In this document: piece after piece, positions 42,036 to 52,294 of the stretch
Numbering within the stretch: position 1 is the stretch's first letter
How the letters are laid out: the number at the start of each line of letters is the position of its first letter
Origin: CAYINU01 sp964364855
Lineage (GTDB): Bacteria > Margulisbacteria > Marinamargulisbacteria > CAYINU01
Assembly: GCA_964364855.1 (NCBI GenBank)
Contig: CAYINU010000002.1
Location: forward strand, 10,823 to 74,822
Reading direction: 5' to 3'
Length of the DNA stretch: 64,000 nucleotides
The notes under the pieces: model-generated
Seen by the model: the letters and a program-made list of their open reading frames with translations, nothing else
What the model was told of the DNA's origin: nothing
Databases searched by the model: none
Program-made: the position numbers and the translations under genes

Positions 42036-42443
42036 ATGTTAAGTCCTAAGAAAACCAAATACAGAAAGTTTCAGCGTGGCCGTAACCGTGGTAAGGCCCA
42101 AACCGGCAACCAAATTAGCTTCGGTGATTTTGGTCTGCAAAGCTTGGATGCCGCTTGGGTTACCGAACGGCAAATCGAGGCAGCCCGTCGTGCGCTCAGC
42201 CGTCATATGAAGCGTGGCGGTAAGGTCTGGATTCGCATTTTTCCTGATAAGAGCGTGACCAAGCTCCCCGCCGAAACCCGGATGGGGAAAGGAAAAGGGG
42301 CTCCCGAATTTTGGGTTGCATGTGTTTTGCCTGGAACCATGCTTTTTGAGCTGGCAGGTGTTGACGAGCTTACAGCCCGTGAGGCCTTGCGATTGGCAGC
42401 ATTCAAATTGCCCGTGAAAACCAAGATAAAGGTTAAGGAATAA
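42036..42443 (+). CDS. rplP: 50S ribosomal protein L16
   Basis: 135 residues starting [19 protein letters not shown]. The loop near the A site reads [13 protein letters not shown]. Standard length. Confidence 0.97.
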   Translation: MLSPKKTKYRKFQRGRNRGKAQTGNQISFGDFGLQSLDAAWVTERQIEAARRALSRHMKRGGKVWIRIFPDKSVTKLPAETRMGKGKGAPEFWVACVLPGTMLFELAGVDELTAREALRLAAFKLPVKTKIKVKE

Positions 42444-42446
42444 GTT

Positions 42447-42641
42447 ATGGCCAAACAAACAGTAGCTGTTGAATCGATTGAGTCATTGGAAAAAGAAGTT
42501 CGTGAGCAGGCCAATCATCTTCGCGAGCTGGTGTTTAAAAATGACATCCGCGATTTGAAAGATGTGTCTCAAATTAAGAAAACCAGAATAGCCATCGCGC
42601 GCTTAAAAACACGCATTTCGGCACTGCAAAAGAAGGGATAG
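42447..42641 (+). CDS. rpmC: 50S ribosomal protein L29
   Basis: 64-residue two-helix protein at the tunnel exit; ending [21 protein letters not shown] is the family core. Position between L16 and S17 supports it. Confidence 0.9.
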   Translation: MAKQTVAVESIESLEKEVREQANHLRELVFKNDIRDLKDVSQIKKTRIAIARLKTRISALQKKG

Positions 42642-42645
42642 TCCA

Positions 42646-42939
42646 ATGAGGGGTTTACGAAAGCGCCGTCTGGGAACGGTTTCAAAATTAAGTTCTGAAA
42701 AAACGGTGACCGTGGTCGTCAATAGCCGTCGTCGTCACCCGGTATATAACAAGGTTGTCACGGTATCGCAAAAGTACCATGCCCATTGTGAGGATCCGCA
42801 GATTCAGGTAGGGGATTTTGTCGAGATTACAGAAACTCGTCCTCTGAGCAAAACGAAGCGATGGCGGGTGTCCGATCTGCTTAAAAACGTAAGTGAGGCC
42901 GAACTGATAGCCCGTCAAGAACAGGAGCAGGAGCTGTGA
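42646..42939 (+). CDS. rpsQ: 30S ribosomal protein S17
   Basis: 97 residues. [20 protein letters not shown] and [23 protein letters not shown] identify it. The C-terminus ends in a Glu/Gln-rich tail (RQEQEQEL). The stop overlaps rplN in GTGA. Confidence 0.95.
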   Translation: MRGLRKRRLGTVSKLSSEKTVTVVVNSRRRHPVYNKVVTVSQKYHAHCEDPQIQVGDFVEITETRPLSKTKRWRVSDLLKNVSEAELIARQEQEQEL

Positions 42940-43304
42940 TTCAGCAAGAAAGCGTCCTAGACGTTGCCGATAATTCTGGCGCACGTGAAGTTCTGGTTAT
43001 TCGGGTGTTGGGCGGTAGTAGGCGCAAGTATGCCCGCCTAGGCGATGTTGTTATTTGTACGGTTAAAAAGGCCATCCCGAAAGGTGGCGTGAAAAAAGGC
43101 GAGGTGGTTCGTGCCGTGGTGGTCCGCATGCGCGGACGCCGTACCCGGAAAAACGGCGAGACCTTGCGCTTTGACGACAACGCCGTTGTATTGATCAATC
43201 CAGATGGTAATCCTCGCGCGACCCGTATTTTCGGGCCTGTTCCACGGGAATTGCGTGACCTGAGTTATATGAAAATCGTGTCTTTGGCACAAGAAGTGGT
43301 GTAG
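42936..43304 (+). CDS. rplN: 50S ribosomal protein L14
   Basis: 122 residues. It starts at GTG as [19 protein letters not shown] and has the standard length. It is a subunit interface protein. Overlaps rpsQ by 4 bases. Confidence 0.97.
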   Translation: MIQQESVLDVADNSGAREVLVIRVLGGSRRKYARLGDVVICTVKKAIPKGGVKKGEVVRAVVVRMRGRRTRKNGETLRFDDNAVVLINPDGNPRATRIFGPVPRELRDLSYMKIVSLAQEVV

Positions 43305-43316
43305 GGAGTCTAAATC

Positions 43317-43631
43317 ATGGCTGCAAAGTTAAAAAAGGGAGATAAGGTTATCGTCATTGCAGGCCGCAACAAAGGTCAGCAAGGCGCGATCATGTCTGTT
43401 AACCCCACAGCGCACAAAGTTGTCGTTGAAGGGGTGAATATCGTAAAGCGTCACATGAAGCCCAGTCAGACCTCTGAGGGTGGCATCGTAGAGCGAAATT
43501 TGCCGATCGATATTTCTAATGTTATGCTGGTGGGTCTTGATGGAAAACCCACTCGCGTTGGGTTCAAAGTATTAAAAGACGGAAAAAAAGTCCGCGTTGC
43601 CAAGCGATCGGGCGAGGTTCTGGATAAGTAA
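43317..43631 (+). CDS. rplX: 50S ribosomal protein L24
   Basis: 104 residues; the KOW motif KLKKGDKVIVIAGRNKGQQG starts the protein. An early assembly protein. Confidence 0.97.
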   Translation: MAAKLKKGDKVIVIAGRNKGQQGAIMSVNPTAHKVVVEGVNIVKRHMKPSQTSEGGIVERNLPIDISNVMLVGLDGKPTRVGFKVLKDGKKVRVAKRSGEVLDK

Positions 43632-43644
43632 GGGGATTTTGGGT

Positions 43645-44202
43645 ATGGCTAACAAGCATCATTTTAAAAAGGTTTATCGGGAAGAAGTGCTTCAGTCTTT
43701 GCAAGACAAGTTTCAGTACGGCAATGTCAATCAAATTCCCAAGTTGGTAAAGATTGTCATTAATCGGGGTCTAGGTGAATCTTTGGTAAATTCCAAAGTA
43801 ATCAATACAACGGTTGAGCAGTTTCATGCCCTCACCGGGCAAAAGCCGTTGCTAACCAAGTCCCGCAAGTCCATTTCTAACTTTAAGCTGCGCAAGGGCC
43901 AAGTTATTGGCTGCAAGGTAACGTTGCGTGGGGACAAGATGTATGAATTTTTGTCCAAATTTATTAATTTGGGCTTGCCCAAAGTCCGTGACTTTCGCGG
44001 ATTATCTGTGAATGGTTTTGATGGGCAAGGTAATCTGAATTTGGGCATCAAGGAAGATACCCTTTTTCCCGAAATCAGGGATGTCGATAAAACCCGTGGA
44101 ATGGACATTTGCATTGTGACATCCGCGAAGTCGGATGCAGAAGCCTATGAATTGTTGTTAGGCTTTGGCATGCCATTTCGGGATAAAGTAAAGAGCCGTT
44201 AG
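43645..44202 (+). CDS. rplE: 50S ribosomal protein L5
   Basis: 185 residues binding 5S rRNA. IPKLVKIVINRGLGE and RDFRGLSVNGFDGQGN are diagnostic. The ATG at 43645 is chosen over an in-frame codon inside rplX. Confidence 0.96.
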   Translation: MANKHHFKKVYREEVLQSLQDKFQYGNVNQIPKLVKIVINRGLGESLVNSKVINTTVEQFHALTGQKPLLTKSRKSISNFKLRKGQVIGCKVTLRGDKMYEFLSKFINLGLPKVRDFRGLSVNGFDGQGNLNLGIKEDTLFPEIRDVDKTRGMDICIVTSAKSDAEAYELLLGFGMPFRDKVKSR

Positions 44203-44211
44203 GAGTAGATA

Positions 44212-44394
44212 GTGGCAAAAACATCAATGATTTGGCGAAATAGACGAAAAGAGGGCACGGTTCAGCACCGCAATCGATGCAGTATTTGCTCGCGGCCCCG
44301 GGGATTTTTGCGCTTTTTTGGCGTTTGTCGCATTTGTTTTCGGATTCTGGCCAGCGATGGAAAGCTGCCAGGCGTACGAAAGTCATCTTGGTAA
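44212..44394 (+). CDS. rpsZ: 30S ribosomal protein S14, zinc type
   Basis: 60 residues with the zinc knuckle [20 protein letters not shown]. This is the short C+ form, typical of Gram-positives and several other phyla, not the 101-residue zinc-free form. GTG start with AGGAG upstream. Confidence 0.95.
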   Translation: MAKTSMIWRNRRKEGTVQHRNRCSICSRPRGFLRFFGVCRICFRILASDGKLPGVRKSSW

Positions 44395-44408
44395 CGGGGA
44401 GAATAGCA

Positions 44409-44810
44409 ATGGCAGTAACAGATTCAATCGCAGATTTATTTACCCGCATTCGCAATGCGTTGATGGTGAAGCATGACGAGGTCAATGTGCCTCATTCTCG
44501 GGTTAGTCAAGAAATTGTTCGCATTTTAAAGGACGAGGGCTTTTTGTCTTATTATGATGTGGAATCTCTTGATCTAAAGCGCAAGGTTCTTAAGATTGGA
44601 TTGAAGTATAACGAATCCGGTCAACCGGTCATTCGCGAAATTATCCGTAAAAGCAAGCCTGGTAATCGCGTGTATGTTCGCAAGCAACACATTCCAAAAG
44701 TGCTAAGCGGGTTTGGGATTTCTATTGTATCGACGTCTCGGGGTATCATGTCTGGTCGCGAGGCGCGCATCAGCAATGTCGGTGGTGAGTTGCTGGGCGT
44801 TGTTTTCTAG
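44409..44810 (+). CDS. rpsH: 30S ribosomal protein S8
   Basis: 133 residues starting MAVTDSIADLFTRIRNALMV. It ends GGELLGVVF; the typical C-terminal STSRGIMSGREAR is present. An earlier in-frame codon lies inside rpsZ and is not used. Confidence 0.97.
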   Translation: MAVTDSIADLFTRIRNALMVKHDEVNVPHSRVSQEIVRILKDEGFLSYYDVESLDLKRKVLKIGLKYNESGQPVIREIIRKSKPGNRVYVRKQHIPKVLSGFGISIVSTSRGIMSGREARISNVGGELLGVVF

Positions 44811-44834
44811 AATCGTTAAAGGAGAGTTTTTACC

Positions 44835-45377
44835 ATGTCTCGTGTCGGCAAAAAGCCAATCCCAGTTCCCGATAAGGTCCAAGTTAGTGTGGACGGTTCG
44901 CGTGTTACCGTGAAGGGTCCCAAGGGTGAGGATACCGTGGAAGTCCGGGATCCCGCCATTCGGGTTGTTGTTGAAAGCAATGTTGTTACCGTCCATGTAA
45001 CCGATCCTGAATCAGCCCAGCAAAATGCAAACTCCGGCCTTTATCGGGCCCTGATTGCTAGCGTGGTAGAAGGGGTCACGAAGGGATACCAGATCCGCCT
45101 TGAGTTACAAGGCGTAGGATTTCGTGTTCAGAAACAGGGCGACAGCCTTGTGTTTGCGTTGGGATATTCGCATCCCGTCAATGTCTTGCCGCCCGAAGGT
45201 GTTGAATTTGCGGTCGATGGCCAAAACAAAGTCATTGTGAGTGGCCTTAACAAGCGTGCCGTTGGCCAAGTAGCCGCCAACATTAAGCGCTTGCGCAGTC
45301 CAGATGCATATAAAGGCAAGGGAATTCGCTACGAAGGCGAACATATTCCGCTCAAACAAGGTAAAGGTGTGAAGTAG
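44835..45377 (+). CDS. rplF: 50S ribosomal protein L6
   Basis: 180 residues starting [17 protein letters not shown], with two repeated domains and the C-terminal [21 protein letters not shown] upstream. Confidence 0.97.
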   Translation: MSRVGKKPIPVPDKVQVSVDGSRVTVKGPKGEDTVEVRDPAIRVVVESNVVTVHVTDPESAQQNANSGLYRALIASVVEGVTKGYQIRLELQGVGFRVQKQGDSLVFALGYSHPVNVLPPEGVEFAVDGQNKVIVSGLNKRAVGQVAANIKRLRSPDAYKGKGIRYEGEHIPLKQGKGVK

Positions 45378-45385
45378 GAGATCTT

Positions 45386-45706
45386 ATGAGAAAGCGAAGT
45401 TCAGATTATAAAAAGATTCTAAAACGACAGTCCACACGTCTGCGCTTGTCGGTATTTCGAAGCAATCGGTTCATTTATGCGCAGATTATCGATGACACCA
45501 AAGGCGCAACATTGGTATCTGCCAGCTCACAAAAAGGCGGTAAAGGCTTAAACGTTGCCATCGCAAAAGAAGTGGGCAAGGCCTTGGGCGAAGCCGCAGT
45601 TGGGAAAAATATTACCTCTGTTTATTTTGATCGTGGACGATACCGGTTTCACGGCCGTGTTAAGGCATTGGCCGATGGCGCTCGTGAAGCGGGTCTAATT
45701 TTTTAA
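45386..45706 (+). CDS. rplR: 50S ribosomal protein L18
   Basis: 106 residues binding 5S r[21 protein letters not shown] and [24 protein letters not shown] are diagnostic; the N-terminal arm is short. Confidence 0.96.
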   Translation: MRKRSSDYKKILKRQSTRLRLSVFRSNRFIYAQIIDDTKGATLVSASSQKGGKGLNVAIAKEVGKALGEAAVGKNITSVYFDRGRYRFHGRVKALADGAREAGLIF

Positions 45707-45716
45707 AGGAGTCATC

Positions 45717-46394
45717 ATGGCGTCAAGCAGAGTTGGAATGGAAACCGAAGAATCACCGTACGTCGAAAAGGTTATTCAAATTGATCGCGTTAATAAGGTT
45801 GTTAAGGGTGGAAAGCGTTTGGCCTTTCGGGCTTTGGTTATCGTTGGTGACGGCAAGGGCCGGGTTGCCATTGCGCTGGGCAAGGCCAAAGAAGTTCCCA
45901 GTGCCATTAAAAAAGGGATTGATCGTGCCAAGAAACATCTGCAAGGGGTTTATATTGTTGGGGGCACCTTGCCTCATGCCGCTACCGGAACTTCAGGATC
46001 TTCCAGGGTATTGTTGAAGCCGGCACCCCCTGGAACGGGGGTTATTGCGGGTGGTGCCGTTCGTATTTTGCTCGAGGCGGCTGGGTACCAAAATGTGGTT
46101 GCCAAGGCGATTCGGTCCAGCTCAGCTATTAATTCTTCTCGTGCCGCGATGAATGCGTTGTTGCAGTTGCGCAGTAAAGAGCAGGCCGAAAAAGAGCGGG
46201 GTAAGCCGCTGCCTATTCGCTTTTATACCAGTGTCGAGACGCCTGGGATAATGTCGGTTGTTGCAGGCTCTGCTCTGGAAGAAATCGTCGTTGCGGATGA
46301 AGTAGCATCTGAAGCAGGTGCCGCAGTAGTTGGGCGGACCACGGCAGAGAAGTCTAAAAAGAAACCAGCTAAAACAACGAAGCGTAAGCCATAG
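45717..46394 (+). CDS. rpsE: 30S ribosomal protein S5 with long basic C-terminal tail
   Basis: 225 residues against a usual ~165. The double-stranded RNA-binding fold and GTGVIAGGAVRILLEAAG are normal. After about residue 160 the chain continues for ~60 residues, ending in a Lys-rich tail (EKSKKKPAKTTKRKP). The next gene is rplO, so the L30 gene usually found here is absent. Confidence 0.95.
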   Translation: MASSRVGMETEESPYVEKVIQIDRVNKVVKGGKRLAFRALVIVGDGKGRVAIALGKAKEVPSAIKKGIDRAKKHLQGVYIVGGTLPHAATGTSGSSRVLLKPAPPGTGVIAGGAVRILLEAAGYQNVVAKAIRSSSAINSSRAAMNALLQLRSKEQAEKERGKPLPIRFYTSVETPGIMSVVAGSALEEIVVADEVASEAGAAVVGRTTAEKSKKKPAKTTKRKP

Positions 46395-46422
46395 GATTTG
46401 AGAGCGGAAAGGGATACCTCAC

Positions 46423-46869
46423 ATGAAACGAAATCAAGTTAAGCCTGCCGACGGCTCCATACAAGTACGAAAGCGTGTTGCGCGGGGGAACGCCTCCGGT
46501 TGGGGTGGGGAAGCGGGTCGTGGTCATAAGGGTGCAAAGAGCCGCACCGGGTATTCCTCAAAGCCCGGCTTTGAGGGTGGGCAAATGCCCCTGTACCGGC
46601 GCTTGCCGAAAAAACGCGGGTTTAGGTCTTTAACCCGTGTGGATTACGAAATCGTCAATTTGCAAAATTTAGCCAAACTATGCCAGGCCAACGAAATTGT
46701 TGGGCCGGAGGATTTGATTCGGCGTTTCGGCTTAAATCCTCGAAAACCGATTAAGGTTCTGGGTACCGGTGAGTTGGCATTTGCCTTGCATTTGCAAGTC
46801 CATGCTATTTCTGGGAAAGCTCAGGAAAAAGTACTTAAAGCGGGCGGCAAAGTTCAGCTGCTCGGTTAA
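46423..46869 (+). CDS. rplO: 50S ribosomal protein L15
   Basis: 148 residues. RGNASGWGGEAGRGHKGAKSR and GFEGGQMPLYRRLPKKRGF are diagnostic. It directly follows rpsE with a 28-base gap and precedes secY. Confidence 0.97.
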   Translation: MKRNQVKPADGSIQVRKRVARGNASGWGGEAGRGHKGAKSRTGYSSKPGFEGGQMPLYRRLPKKRGFRSLTRVDYEIVNLQNLAKLCQANEIVGPEDLIRRFGLNPRKPIKVLGTGELAFALHLQVHAISGKAQEKVLKAGGKVQLLG

Positions 46870-46874
46870 GTCTG

Positions 46875-48143
46875 ATGTCTCTTTTTTGGGAGATTTTTAA
46901 GAACGCTTCGCTTCGTCGAAAACTGGGCTTCGTTGCCATTATCATCTTGATCTACCGGGTGGGAACCCATATTCCTATGGCCGGCGTGGATTTGGTGAAG
47001 CTTGAGGCCATGTTTTTGCACGAAGGTGGTGTGCTGGGCTTTGTGAACCTCTTTTCCGGGGGTGCGTTGAGCCGATTTTCTATCTTTGCCTTGGGTATTA
47101 TTCCTTACATTAATGCGTCCATTATCATGCAGTTGTTGACTGTGGCTTGGCCTCAACTTAAGGAATTGCAAGAAGAAGGGGAAGCCGGGCGCCAAAAGGT
47201 GGCGCAATATACCCGCTACCTTTCCGTGGGGTTGGCCATTGTTCAAGCTATCGTTATGACGGTAAGCTTTCGGGCCGTTGTGGCCCCTGACGTTTCTTTT
47301 GCCTTTTTCATGATATATGCATCCGTTTCACTAGTTGCCGGTTCTGTGGCCGTGATGTGGTTAGGGGAAATGATTAGTGAGTATGGCATTGGTAATGGCG
47401 CGTCCATTTTGATCTTTGTCGGTATTGTATCCCAGATGCCCTTCTATATCAAAAATACCTACGTGTTGATACAAGGGGGCACCAGCATTTTAGCTGTTCT
47501 GGCATTCGTTGCCATGTTGGTCGTCATGATCGTCGCGATCGTGTTTATGCAAGAGGCGCAACGGCGGATTCCCGTCCAATATGCAAAGCGCGTGGTCGGA
47601 CGCCTTAGCGCCGCCCATCGGCAGACCTATATTCCGATGCGTTTGATCCAAGGTGGCGTTCTGCCGATTATTTTTGCCTCAGCGCTGCTACAGTTCCCCT
47701 TTTTGATTGTGAATTATCTGCCTTTCCCTGCATTTAAGAATGCTTTCATGACGATATTTTCCTATACGGGTGTTTGGTACAATCTGAGCTTTTGCTTGCT
47801 GATTCTGTTTTTTGCCTATTTTTACACCGCTATTACATTTAACCCGGATGAACTTGCGGAAAATCTGAAAAAGTATGGTGGGTTTGTAGTGGGGATACGT
47901 CCAGGTAAGCCAACCGCTGAGTTTTTGGATCGCGTGGTCAGCAAGCTGACCTTGATTGGCGCCATTTTTTTGGCGGCCATCTCCATTGTGCCGATCGCAA
48001 CGGCCAATATAACCAATGTGACGAGTTTTATGGGCTTGGGTGGTACGGCGTTGCTGATTATCGTGGGCGTTGCTATGGATTTGGTCAAACAAATCGAAAC
48101 CTTCCTACTGTCCTCGAAGTACGAAGGATTTGTGGGTGGCTAG
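46875..48143 (+). CDS. secY: Preprotein translocase channel SecY
   Basis: 422 residues with ten predicted membrane helices. LGIIPYINASIIMQLL and the plug-side GISEYGIGNG-like (MISEYGIGNGASILIF) are conserved. It works with SecE and SecA to export proteins; lepB here would process them. The stop overlaps the adk start. Confidence 0.97.
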   Translation: MSLFWEIFKNASLRRKLGFVAIIILIYRVGTHIPMAGVDLVKLEAMFLHEGGVLGFVNLFSGGALSRFSIFALGIIPYINASIIMQLLTVAWPQLKELQEEGEAGRQKVAQYTRYLSVGLAIVQAIVMTVSFRAVVAPDVSFAFFMIYASVSLVAGSVAVMWLGEMISEYGIGNGASILIFVGIVSQMPFYIKNTYVLIQGGTSILAVLAFVAMLVVMIVAIVFMQEAQRRIPVQYAKRVVGRLSAAHRQTYIPMRLIQGGVLPIIFASALLQFPFLIVNYLPFPAFKNAFMTIFSYTGVWYNLSFCLLILFFAYFYTAITFNPDELAENLKKYGGFVVGIRPGKPTAEFLDRVVSKLTLIGAIFLAAISIVPIATANITNVTSFMGLGGTALLIIVGVAMDLVKQIETFLLSSKYEGFVGG

Positions 48144-48777
48144 GGCAATTATCTTTTTGGGGCCTCCTGCATGTGGCAAGGGTACGCAATCTGAAATCCT
48201 ATCCCAGAGGATGGAGGCACTTCAGATTTCGACGGGCACCTTGTTGCGCAAGGCCATCGCAGAAGGAAGTCCCGCGGGGCTAGAGGCCCAACGGTACGTG
48301 GAGCAAGGGCTATTGGTGCCGGATGCGCCTATCCTAGACATGGTTGCAGATCAGTTAGGTGATAAACGGGCACGAAACGGTGTTGTTTTTGACGGATTTC
48401 CACGCACTTTAAACCAGGCCCAACAGCTGAGCGATTTGTTGGAAAAAGCCAATATTTTGGTGACAAAAGTGTTTCTCGTTGAGGTGGATTTGCCAGAAGT
48501 GATATTTCGCATTGCTGGCCGGCTAGAATGTCCAAAATGCAAGCGTATCTACCATGCCAAACTATACCCACCCAAAGTTCCGGGGATATGTGATGTCTGT
48601 CAGACCCGTCTGGTTCATCGTTCGGACGATACAGAAGAAAAAGTGAAAAAACGCTATGCCATTTATGAAAAAGAAATCGGACCGATCGTGGCGTATTATG
48701 GCGAGACGTTGGTCCGTATTGACGGGCAGCAAGCCAAAGAGGCGATCGCCAAGCAGATTGCCCAATACTGTTTATGA
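48136..48777 (+). CDS. adk: Adenylate kinase, zinc-lid type
   Basis: 213 residues interconverting ATP, AMP and ADP. P-loop GPPACGKGTQ, FDGFPRT, and a lid with four cysteines in CPKCKRIYH and CDVCQTRLV, the zinc-binding type. The start is a GTG at 48136 overlapping the secY end by 8 bases. The stop overlaps map in ATGA. Confidence 0.96.
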   Translation: MARAIIFLGPPACGKGTQSEILSQRMEALQISTGTLLRKAIAEGSPAGLEAQRYVEQGLLVPDAPILDMVADQLGDKRARNGVVFDGFPRTLNQAQQLSDLLEKANILVTKVFLVEVDLPEVIFRIAGRLECPKCKRIYHAKLYPPKVPGICDVCQTRLVHRSDDTEEKVKKRYAIYEKEIGPIVAYYGETLVRIDGQQAKEAIAKQIAQYCL

Positions 48778-49538
48778 TTTCCATCAAAACCGAGTCTGAG
48801 TTGTCGATTATGCGAGAGGCGGGCCGCATTTTGGCGCTGACGTTTGTCGCCGTAGGTCCTCAAGTCCGGGAAGGTATTTCGGCTAAAACGTTGGATGATC
48901 TGGTGAAAAATACGATTCAGAACCTGGGTGCCGAACCTGGATTTTTGGGCTATCAGGGCTACAAGTATAGCGCTTGCATTTCCAGAAACGAGGAAATCGT
49001 GCATGGGATCCCTTATGCAGACAAGATTGTACTACCGGGAGATATATGGAGTATTGACATCGGTGTTCGCTTTAACGGATACTATGCCGATGCGGCGCGA
49101 ACGTACTGCGTCGGGCCGGTCTCTGATCAGGCGAGAAAATTGGTAGAAGTAACTAAGGCATCGTTTTTTGAGGGTATTCGCCGGGCTGTTCCTGGCAACC
49201 GTCTGGGCGACGTTTCCAACGCCATCCAAACCTATGTGGAATCCCACGGGTTTGCAGTGGTGAAAGACTTGTACAGTCACGGTATTGGAAAGTCGTTACA
49301 CGAAGATCCACTCATTCCCAATTATGGGAAAAAGGGGAAAGGTCCTGTGCTCAAGCGCGGGATGACATTTGCTCTGGAGCCGATGGTGAACATCGGAACG
49401 GATCGGATCGTTACCCTTGCCGATAAGTGGACGGTTGTGACTGCAGACCGAAAATGGTCGGCACACTATGAAAATACGATTCTGGTTACCGACGAAAATG
49501 GTCCCGAAATATTAACCTTGGATACAAGTGAACGATGA
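48774..49538 (+). CDS. map: Methionine aminopeptidase type I
   Basis: 254 residues that remove the initiator methionine. Metal ligands are in [29 protein letters not shown] and TFALEPMV. No N-terminal zinc-finger extension. ATGA links on both sides (adk and infA). Confidence 0.97.
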   Translation: MISIKTESELSIMREAGRILALTFVAVGPQVREGISAKTLDDLVKNTIQNLGAEPGFLGYQGYKYSACISRNEEIVHGIPYADKIVLPGDIWSIDIGVRFNGYYADAARTYCVGPVSDQARKLVEVTKASFFEGIRRAVPGNRLGDVSNAIQTYVESHGFAVVKDLYSHGIGKSLHEDPLIPNYGKKGKGPVLKRGMTFALEPMVNIGTDRIVTLADKWTVVTADRKWSAHYENTILVTDENGPEILTLDTSER

Positions 49539-49756
49539 GTAAGAAAAAAGATGTTATCGAAATAAACGGAGTTGTGGTAGAATCGTTGCCCAATGCCCAA
49601 TTTCGGGTCAAGCTCGAAACCGGGCAGGAAGTTCTTGCCCATATTTCAGGTAAGATCAGAAAAAATTATATCCGGGTTCTGTTGGGTGACACGGTTGTGG
49701 TTGAATTGTCACCCTATGATATGACTCGCGGTCGTATCATTTATCGGGTGAAGTAA
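49535..49756 (+). CDS. infA: Translation initiation factor IF-1
   Basis: 73-residue OB-fold protein. It starts [21 protein letters not shown] and has [20 protein letters not shown] overlap with map. Confidence 0.97.
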   Translation: MSKKKDVIEINGVVVESLPNAQFRVKLETGQEVLAHISGKIRKNYIRVLLGDTVVVELSPYDMTRGRIIYRVK

Positions 49757-49765
49757 GGGGTTAGT

Positions 49766-49879
49766 ATGAAAGTTGGCGCTTCTGTTAAGCGAATCTGTAA
49801 GAAATGTAAAATTGTAACCCGCAGGGGCGTTGTTCGCGTTGTATGCGAAACCCCAAAGCATAAACAAAGACAAGGCTAA
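49766..49879 (+). CDS. rpmJ: 50S ribosomal protein L36, zinc type
   Basis: 37 residues, [20 protein letters not shown] and onward, with the zinc ligands CKKC and a later C-x4-H (CETPKH). It sits in the conserved spot between infA and rpsM, 9 bases after infA. Confidence 0.96.
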   Translation: MKVGASVKRICKKCKIVTRRGVVRVVCETPKHKQRQG

Positions 49880-49890
49880 GGAGGAAAGTT

Positions 49891-50265
49891 GTGGCTCGCA
49901 TTTTAGGTGTAGATTTACCTGCCAATAAACGCATTGAAGTCGCGTTGACCTATATTTTTGGTGTGGGATTGTCTCGAGCCAAGCTCATTTTGGCCAAAAC
50001 GCAAATTGACCCTGAAACTCGGGTTAAGGGCCTGTCCGAGGACGAAATTCTTCGGATCCGTGAAACGCTTTCTCAGTTCACACTTGAAGGAGATCTGCGC
50101 CGGGATGTATCCCGAAATATTAAGCGCTTAACCGATATCGGTTCGTATCGTGGGAATCGGCATCGCCGTAAATTGCCTTGTCGGGGTCAACGAACGCATA
50201 CCAATGCGCGGACCAAGCGCGGCAAAGCGATCGCGATTGCCGGCAAGAAGAAAGTAACCAAATAG
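49891..50265 (+). CDS. rpsM: 30S ribosomal protein S13
   Basis: 124 residues. It starts with GTG as [20 protein letters not shown]; the C-terminal [15 protein letters not shown] is typical. Start preceded by AGGAGG. Confidence 0.97.
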   Translation: MARILGVDLPANKRIEVALTYIFGVGLSRAKLILAKTQIDPETRVKGLSEDEILRIRETLSQFTLEGDLRRDVSRNIKRLTDIGSYRGNRHRRKLPCRGQRTHTNARTKRGKAIAIAGKKKVTK

Positions 50266-50293
50266 TTCGGCTTTTAAGCGAGGAGGAAGTCAC

Positions 50294-50677
50294 TTGGGCG
50301 TTAAGCGTAAAAAACGTGTAAAAAAGAATGTTTCCGAAGGAATGGCTCACATCAAGTCCACCTTCAATAACACGGTCGTGTCCATTACCGATGCGCAAGG
50401 CAATGTTGTTTCCTGGTGTTCAACCGGAATGGTTGGATTTAAAGGCACCAAGAAAGGCACGCCCTTTGCTGCGCAGCAAGCCGGCGAAGAAGCTGGCCGA
50501 AAGGCAATGGAGCAAGGCCTTCGCGTTTTGACCCAAGTGCTGGTAAAAGGACCGGGCTCCGGCCGTGAAACGGCAATTCGGGCCTTGCAGTCCGTTGGAT
50601 TGGATATTTTATCCATTAAAGACGTTACCCCGATTCCTCATAATGGTTGCCGGCCTCGCAAACGGCGCCGGGTGTAA
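50294..50677 (+). CDS. rpsK: 30S ribosomal protein S11
   Basis: 127 residues; [20 protein letters not shown] and [14 protein letters not shown] are the family ends. The start is TTG at 50294 with AGGAGG upstream. Confidence 0.96.
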   Translation: MGVKRKKRVKKNVSEGMAHIKSTFNNTVVSITDAQGNVVSWCSTGMVGFKGTKKGTPFAAQQAGEEAGRKAMEQGLRVLTQVLVKGPGSGRETAIRALQSVGLDILSIKDVTPIPHNGCRPRKRRRV

Positions 50678-50691
50678 GGGAGGTAGAGGAT

Positions 50692-51315
50692 ATGGGAAGT
50701 TATAAAGGACCTAGTTGTAAGATTTGCCGACGGAACCGCGTAAAGCTGTTCTTGAAGGGCTCGCGCTGTTTCACCGCGAAGTGTGAAATTGAAAAGCGCA
50801 ATTTTCCTCCCGGTTCTGCGCCAGGGGCCCGTGCGAGTAAGATGTCGGAGTATGGCGTTCGGCTGCGTGAGAAGCAGAAGCTGCGTTACTTTTACGGTAT
50901 TTCCGAAAATACGATGCGCCGTTCCTATCAACGGGCCAGCGAAAAAAAGGGGATTACCGGCTACAATCTACTTTTGATTTTTGAAAGCCGCTTGGACAAT
51001 GTTCTGTACCGCACCAACGTTTGCCGTTCTCGCAAAGAGGCGCGCCAAATCGTTCGGCATGGCCACGTCAAGGTCAATGGTCGCAAGGTGGATATCCCTT
51101 CTTTTGAAATTCGCGTAGGCGATGTCGTTGAGCTAAGCGATAAGAAACGGGATTTCTTTATCGGCAATTTGCAGGCGCTCAAAGATGCGCAGATCCCTGC
51201 AACGTATCAATTCGACGAGAAGGCGTTGACCGTTAAGTTTCTTCACGCGCCGAAGCGTGAAGACATTGATGTCCCTGTCCAAGAACAGCTGATTGTAGAG
51301 TACTATTCCCGATAA
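50692..51315 (+). CDS. rpsD: 30S ribosomal protein S4, zinc type
   Basis: 207 residues. An N-terminal zinc site (CKIC with CFTAKC) precedes the S4 RNA-binding domain (SRKEARQIVRHGHVKVNG). The ATG at 50692 has AGGTAGAGG upstream; an earlier in-frame codon inside rpsK is rejected. S4 often autoregulates this operon. Confidence 0.96.
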   Translation: MGSYKGPSCKICRRNRVKLFLKGSRCFTAKCEIEKRNFPPGSAPGARASKMSEYGVRLREKQKLRYFYGISENTMRRSYQRASEKKGITGYNLLLIFESRLDNVLYRTNVCRSRKEARQIVRHGHVKVNGRKVDIPSFEIRVGDVVELSDKKRDFFIGNLQALKDAQIPATYQFDEKALTVKFLHAPKREDIDVPVQEQLIVEYYSR

Positions 51316-51334
51316 GATTTTGAAGGAGGCTAAC

Positions 51335-52285
51335 GTGGCTAATGCTGCACCATGGGTCAAGTTTGAGGAAATAAGTGAGAATGCCGGTCGCTTCATCGTG
51401 TCTCCATTGAATCGGGGCATGGGATCGACACTGGGCAATTCGATGCGTCGTGTATTGTTGTCTTCTCTGTCAGGGGCCGCTATCACATCTTTGCAAATCG
51501 AAGGTGTAGAGCATGAATTCTCCACGATGGAGAACGTTGTAGAAGATGCGTTGGACATCATCTTTAATGTCAAGGCTATTGTTTTTAAGTTAAAAAGCGG
51601 CGAGCCAAAAAACTTGGAAATTAACTTTTCCGGCAAGGGCGTTGTGAAGGCATCCGATATTAAGCACGACTCCGATGTCGAAATTATCAACCCAGATCAG
51701 CCCATTGCGCAGTTGTCTGAAAAAGGTAAATTGCAAATTCGCTTGCGCTTGGAAAAAGGGGTGGGCTATTCTCCTGCGGAATCCCGCTCCGATGACGAGC
51801 AAGATATTCGGACGATTAACGTTGATGCCTCTTTCTCTCCGATTATTCGGGTGAATCATACGGTGGAAAACATTCGTGTGGGCAAGGAATTGGACTACGA
51901 TCAGCTGACGCTGGATGTCCATACAAATGGAAGCATCCGTCCAGATGAAGCGGTTCAAAAAGCGGCTGAAATTTTGACCAGACAGGTCCAGCTTTTTGGA
52001 TATTTGAACCAAAAGCCGGAAGATGAAGTTGCCGCGGATCTGGATTTGCAAGACGAGCGCTATGAGAATGCACTTAATCTCTCTATTGACGACCTTGAAT
52101 TGTCTGCCCGGTCTTCAAATTGTTTGAAGCGTGCGGGTATTAAGACCGTCCGGGAATTGATGGATAGGGGCTTGTCTGAGTTGATCAAGATCAAGAATTT
52201 TGGCAAAAAGAGTGCCGACGAAATCAATGACAAACTCAGGCAATACGGGCTGGTGCTGCCTGAAATGACCGCTGTAAAGGCCTAG
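51335..52285 (+). CDS. rpoA: RNA polymerase subunit alpha
   Basis: 316 residues: N-terminal dimerisation domain (GRFIVSPLNRGMGSTLGNS), linker and C-terminal DNA-binding domain with LSARSSNCLKRAGIKTVREL. GTG at 51335 has GAAGGAGG five bases upstream, preferred over an in-frame TTG at 51320. Confidence 0.96.
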   Translation: MANAAPWVKFEEISENAGRFIVSPLNRGMGSTLGNSMRRVLLSSLSGAAITSLQIEGVEHEFSTMENVVEDALDIIFNVKAIVFKLKSGEPKNLEINFSGKGVVKASDIKHDSDVEIINPDQPIAQLSEKGKLQIRLRLEKGVGYSPAESRSDDEQDIRTINVDASFSPIIRVNHTVENIRVGKELDYDQLTLDVHTNGSIRPDEAVQKAAEILTRQVQLFGYLNQKPEDEVAADLDLQDERYENALNLSIDDLELSARSSNCLKRAGIKTVRELMDRGLSELIKIKNFGKKSADEINDKLRQYGLVLPEMTAVKA

Positions 52286-52294
52286 GAGAAGGTT

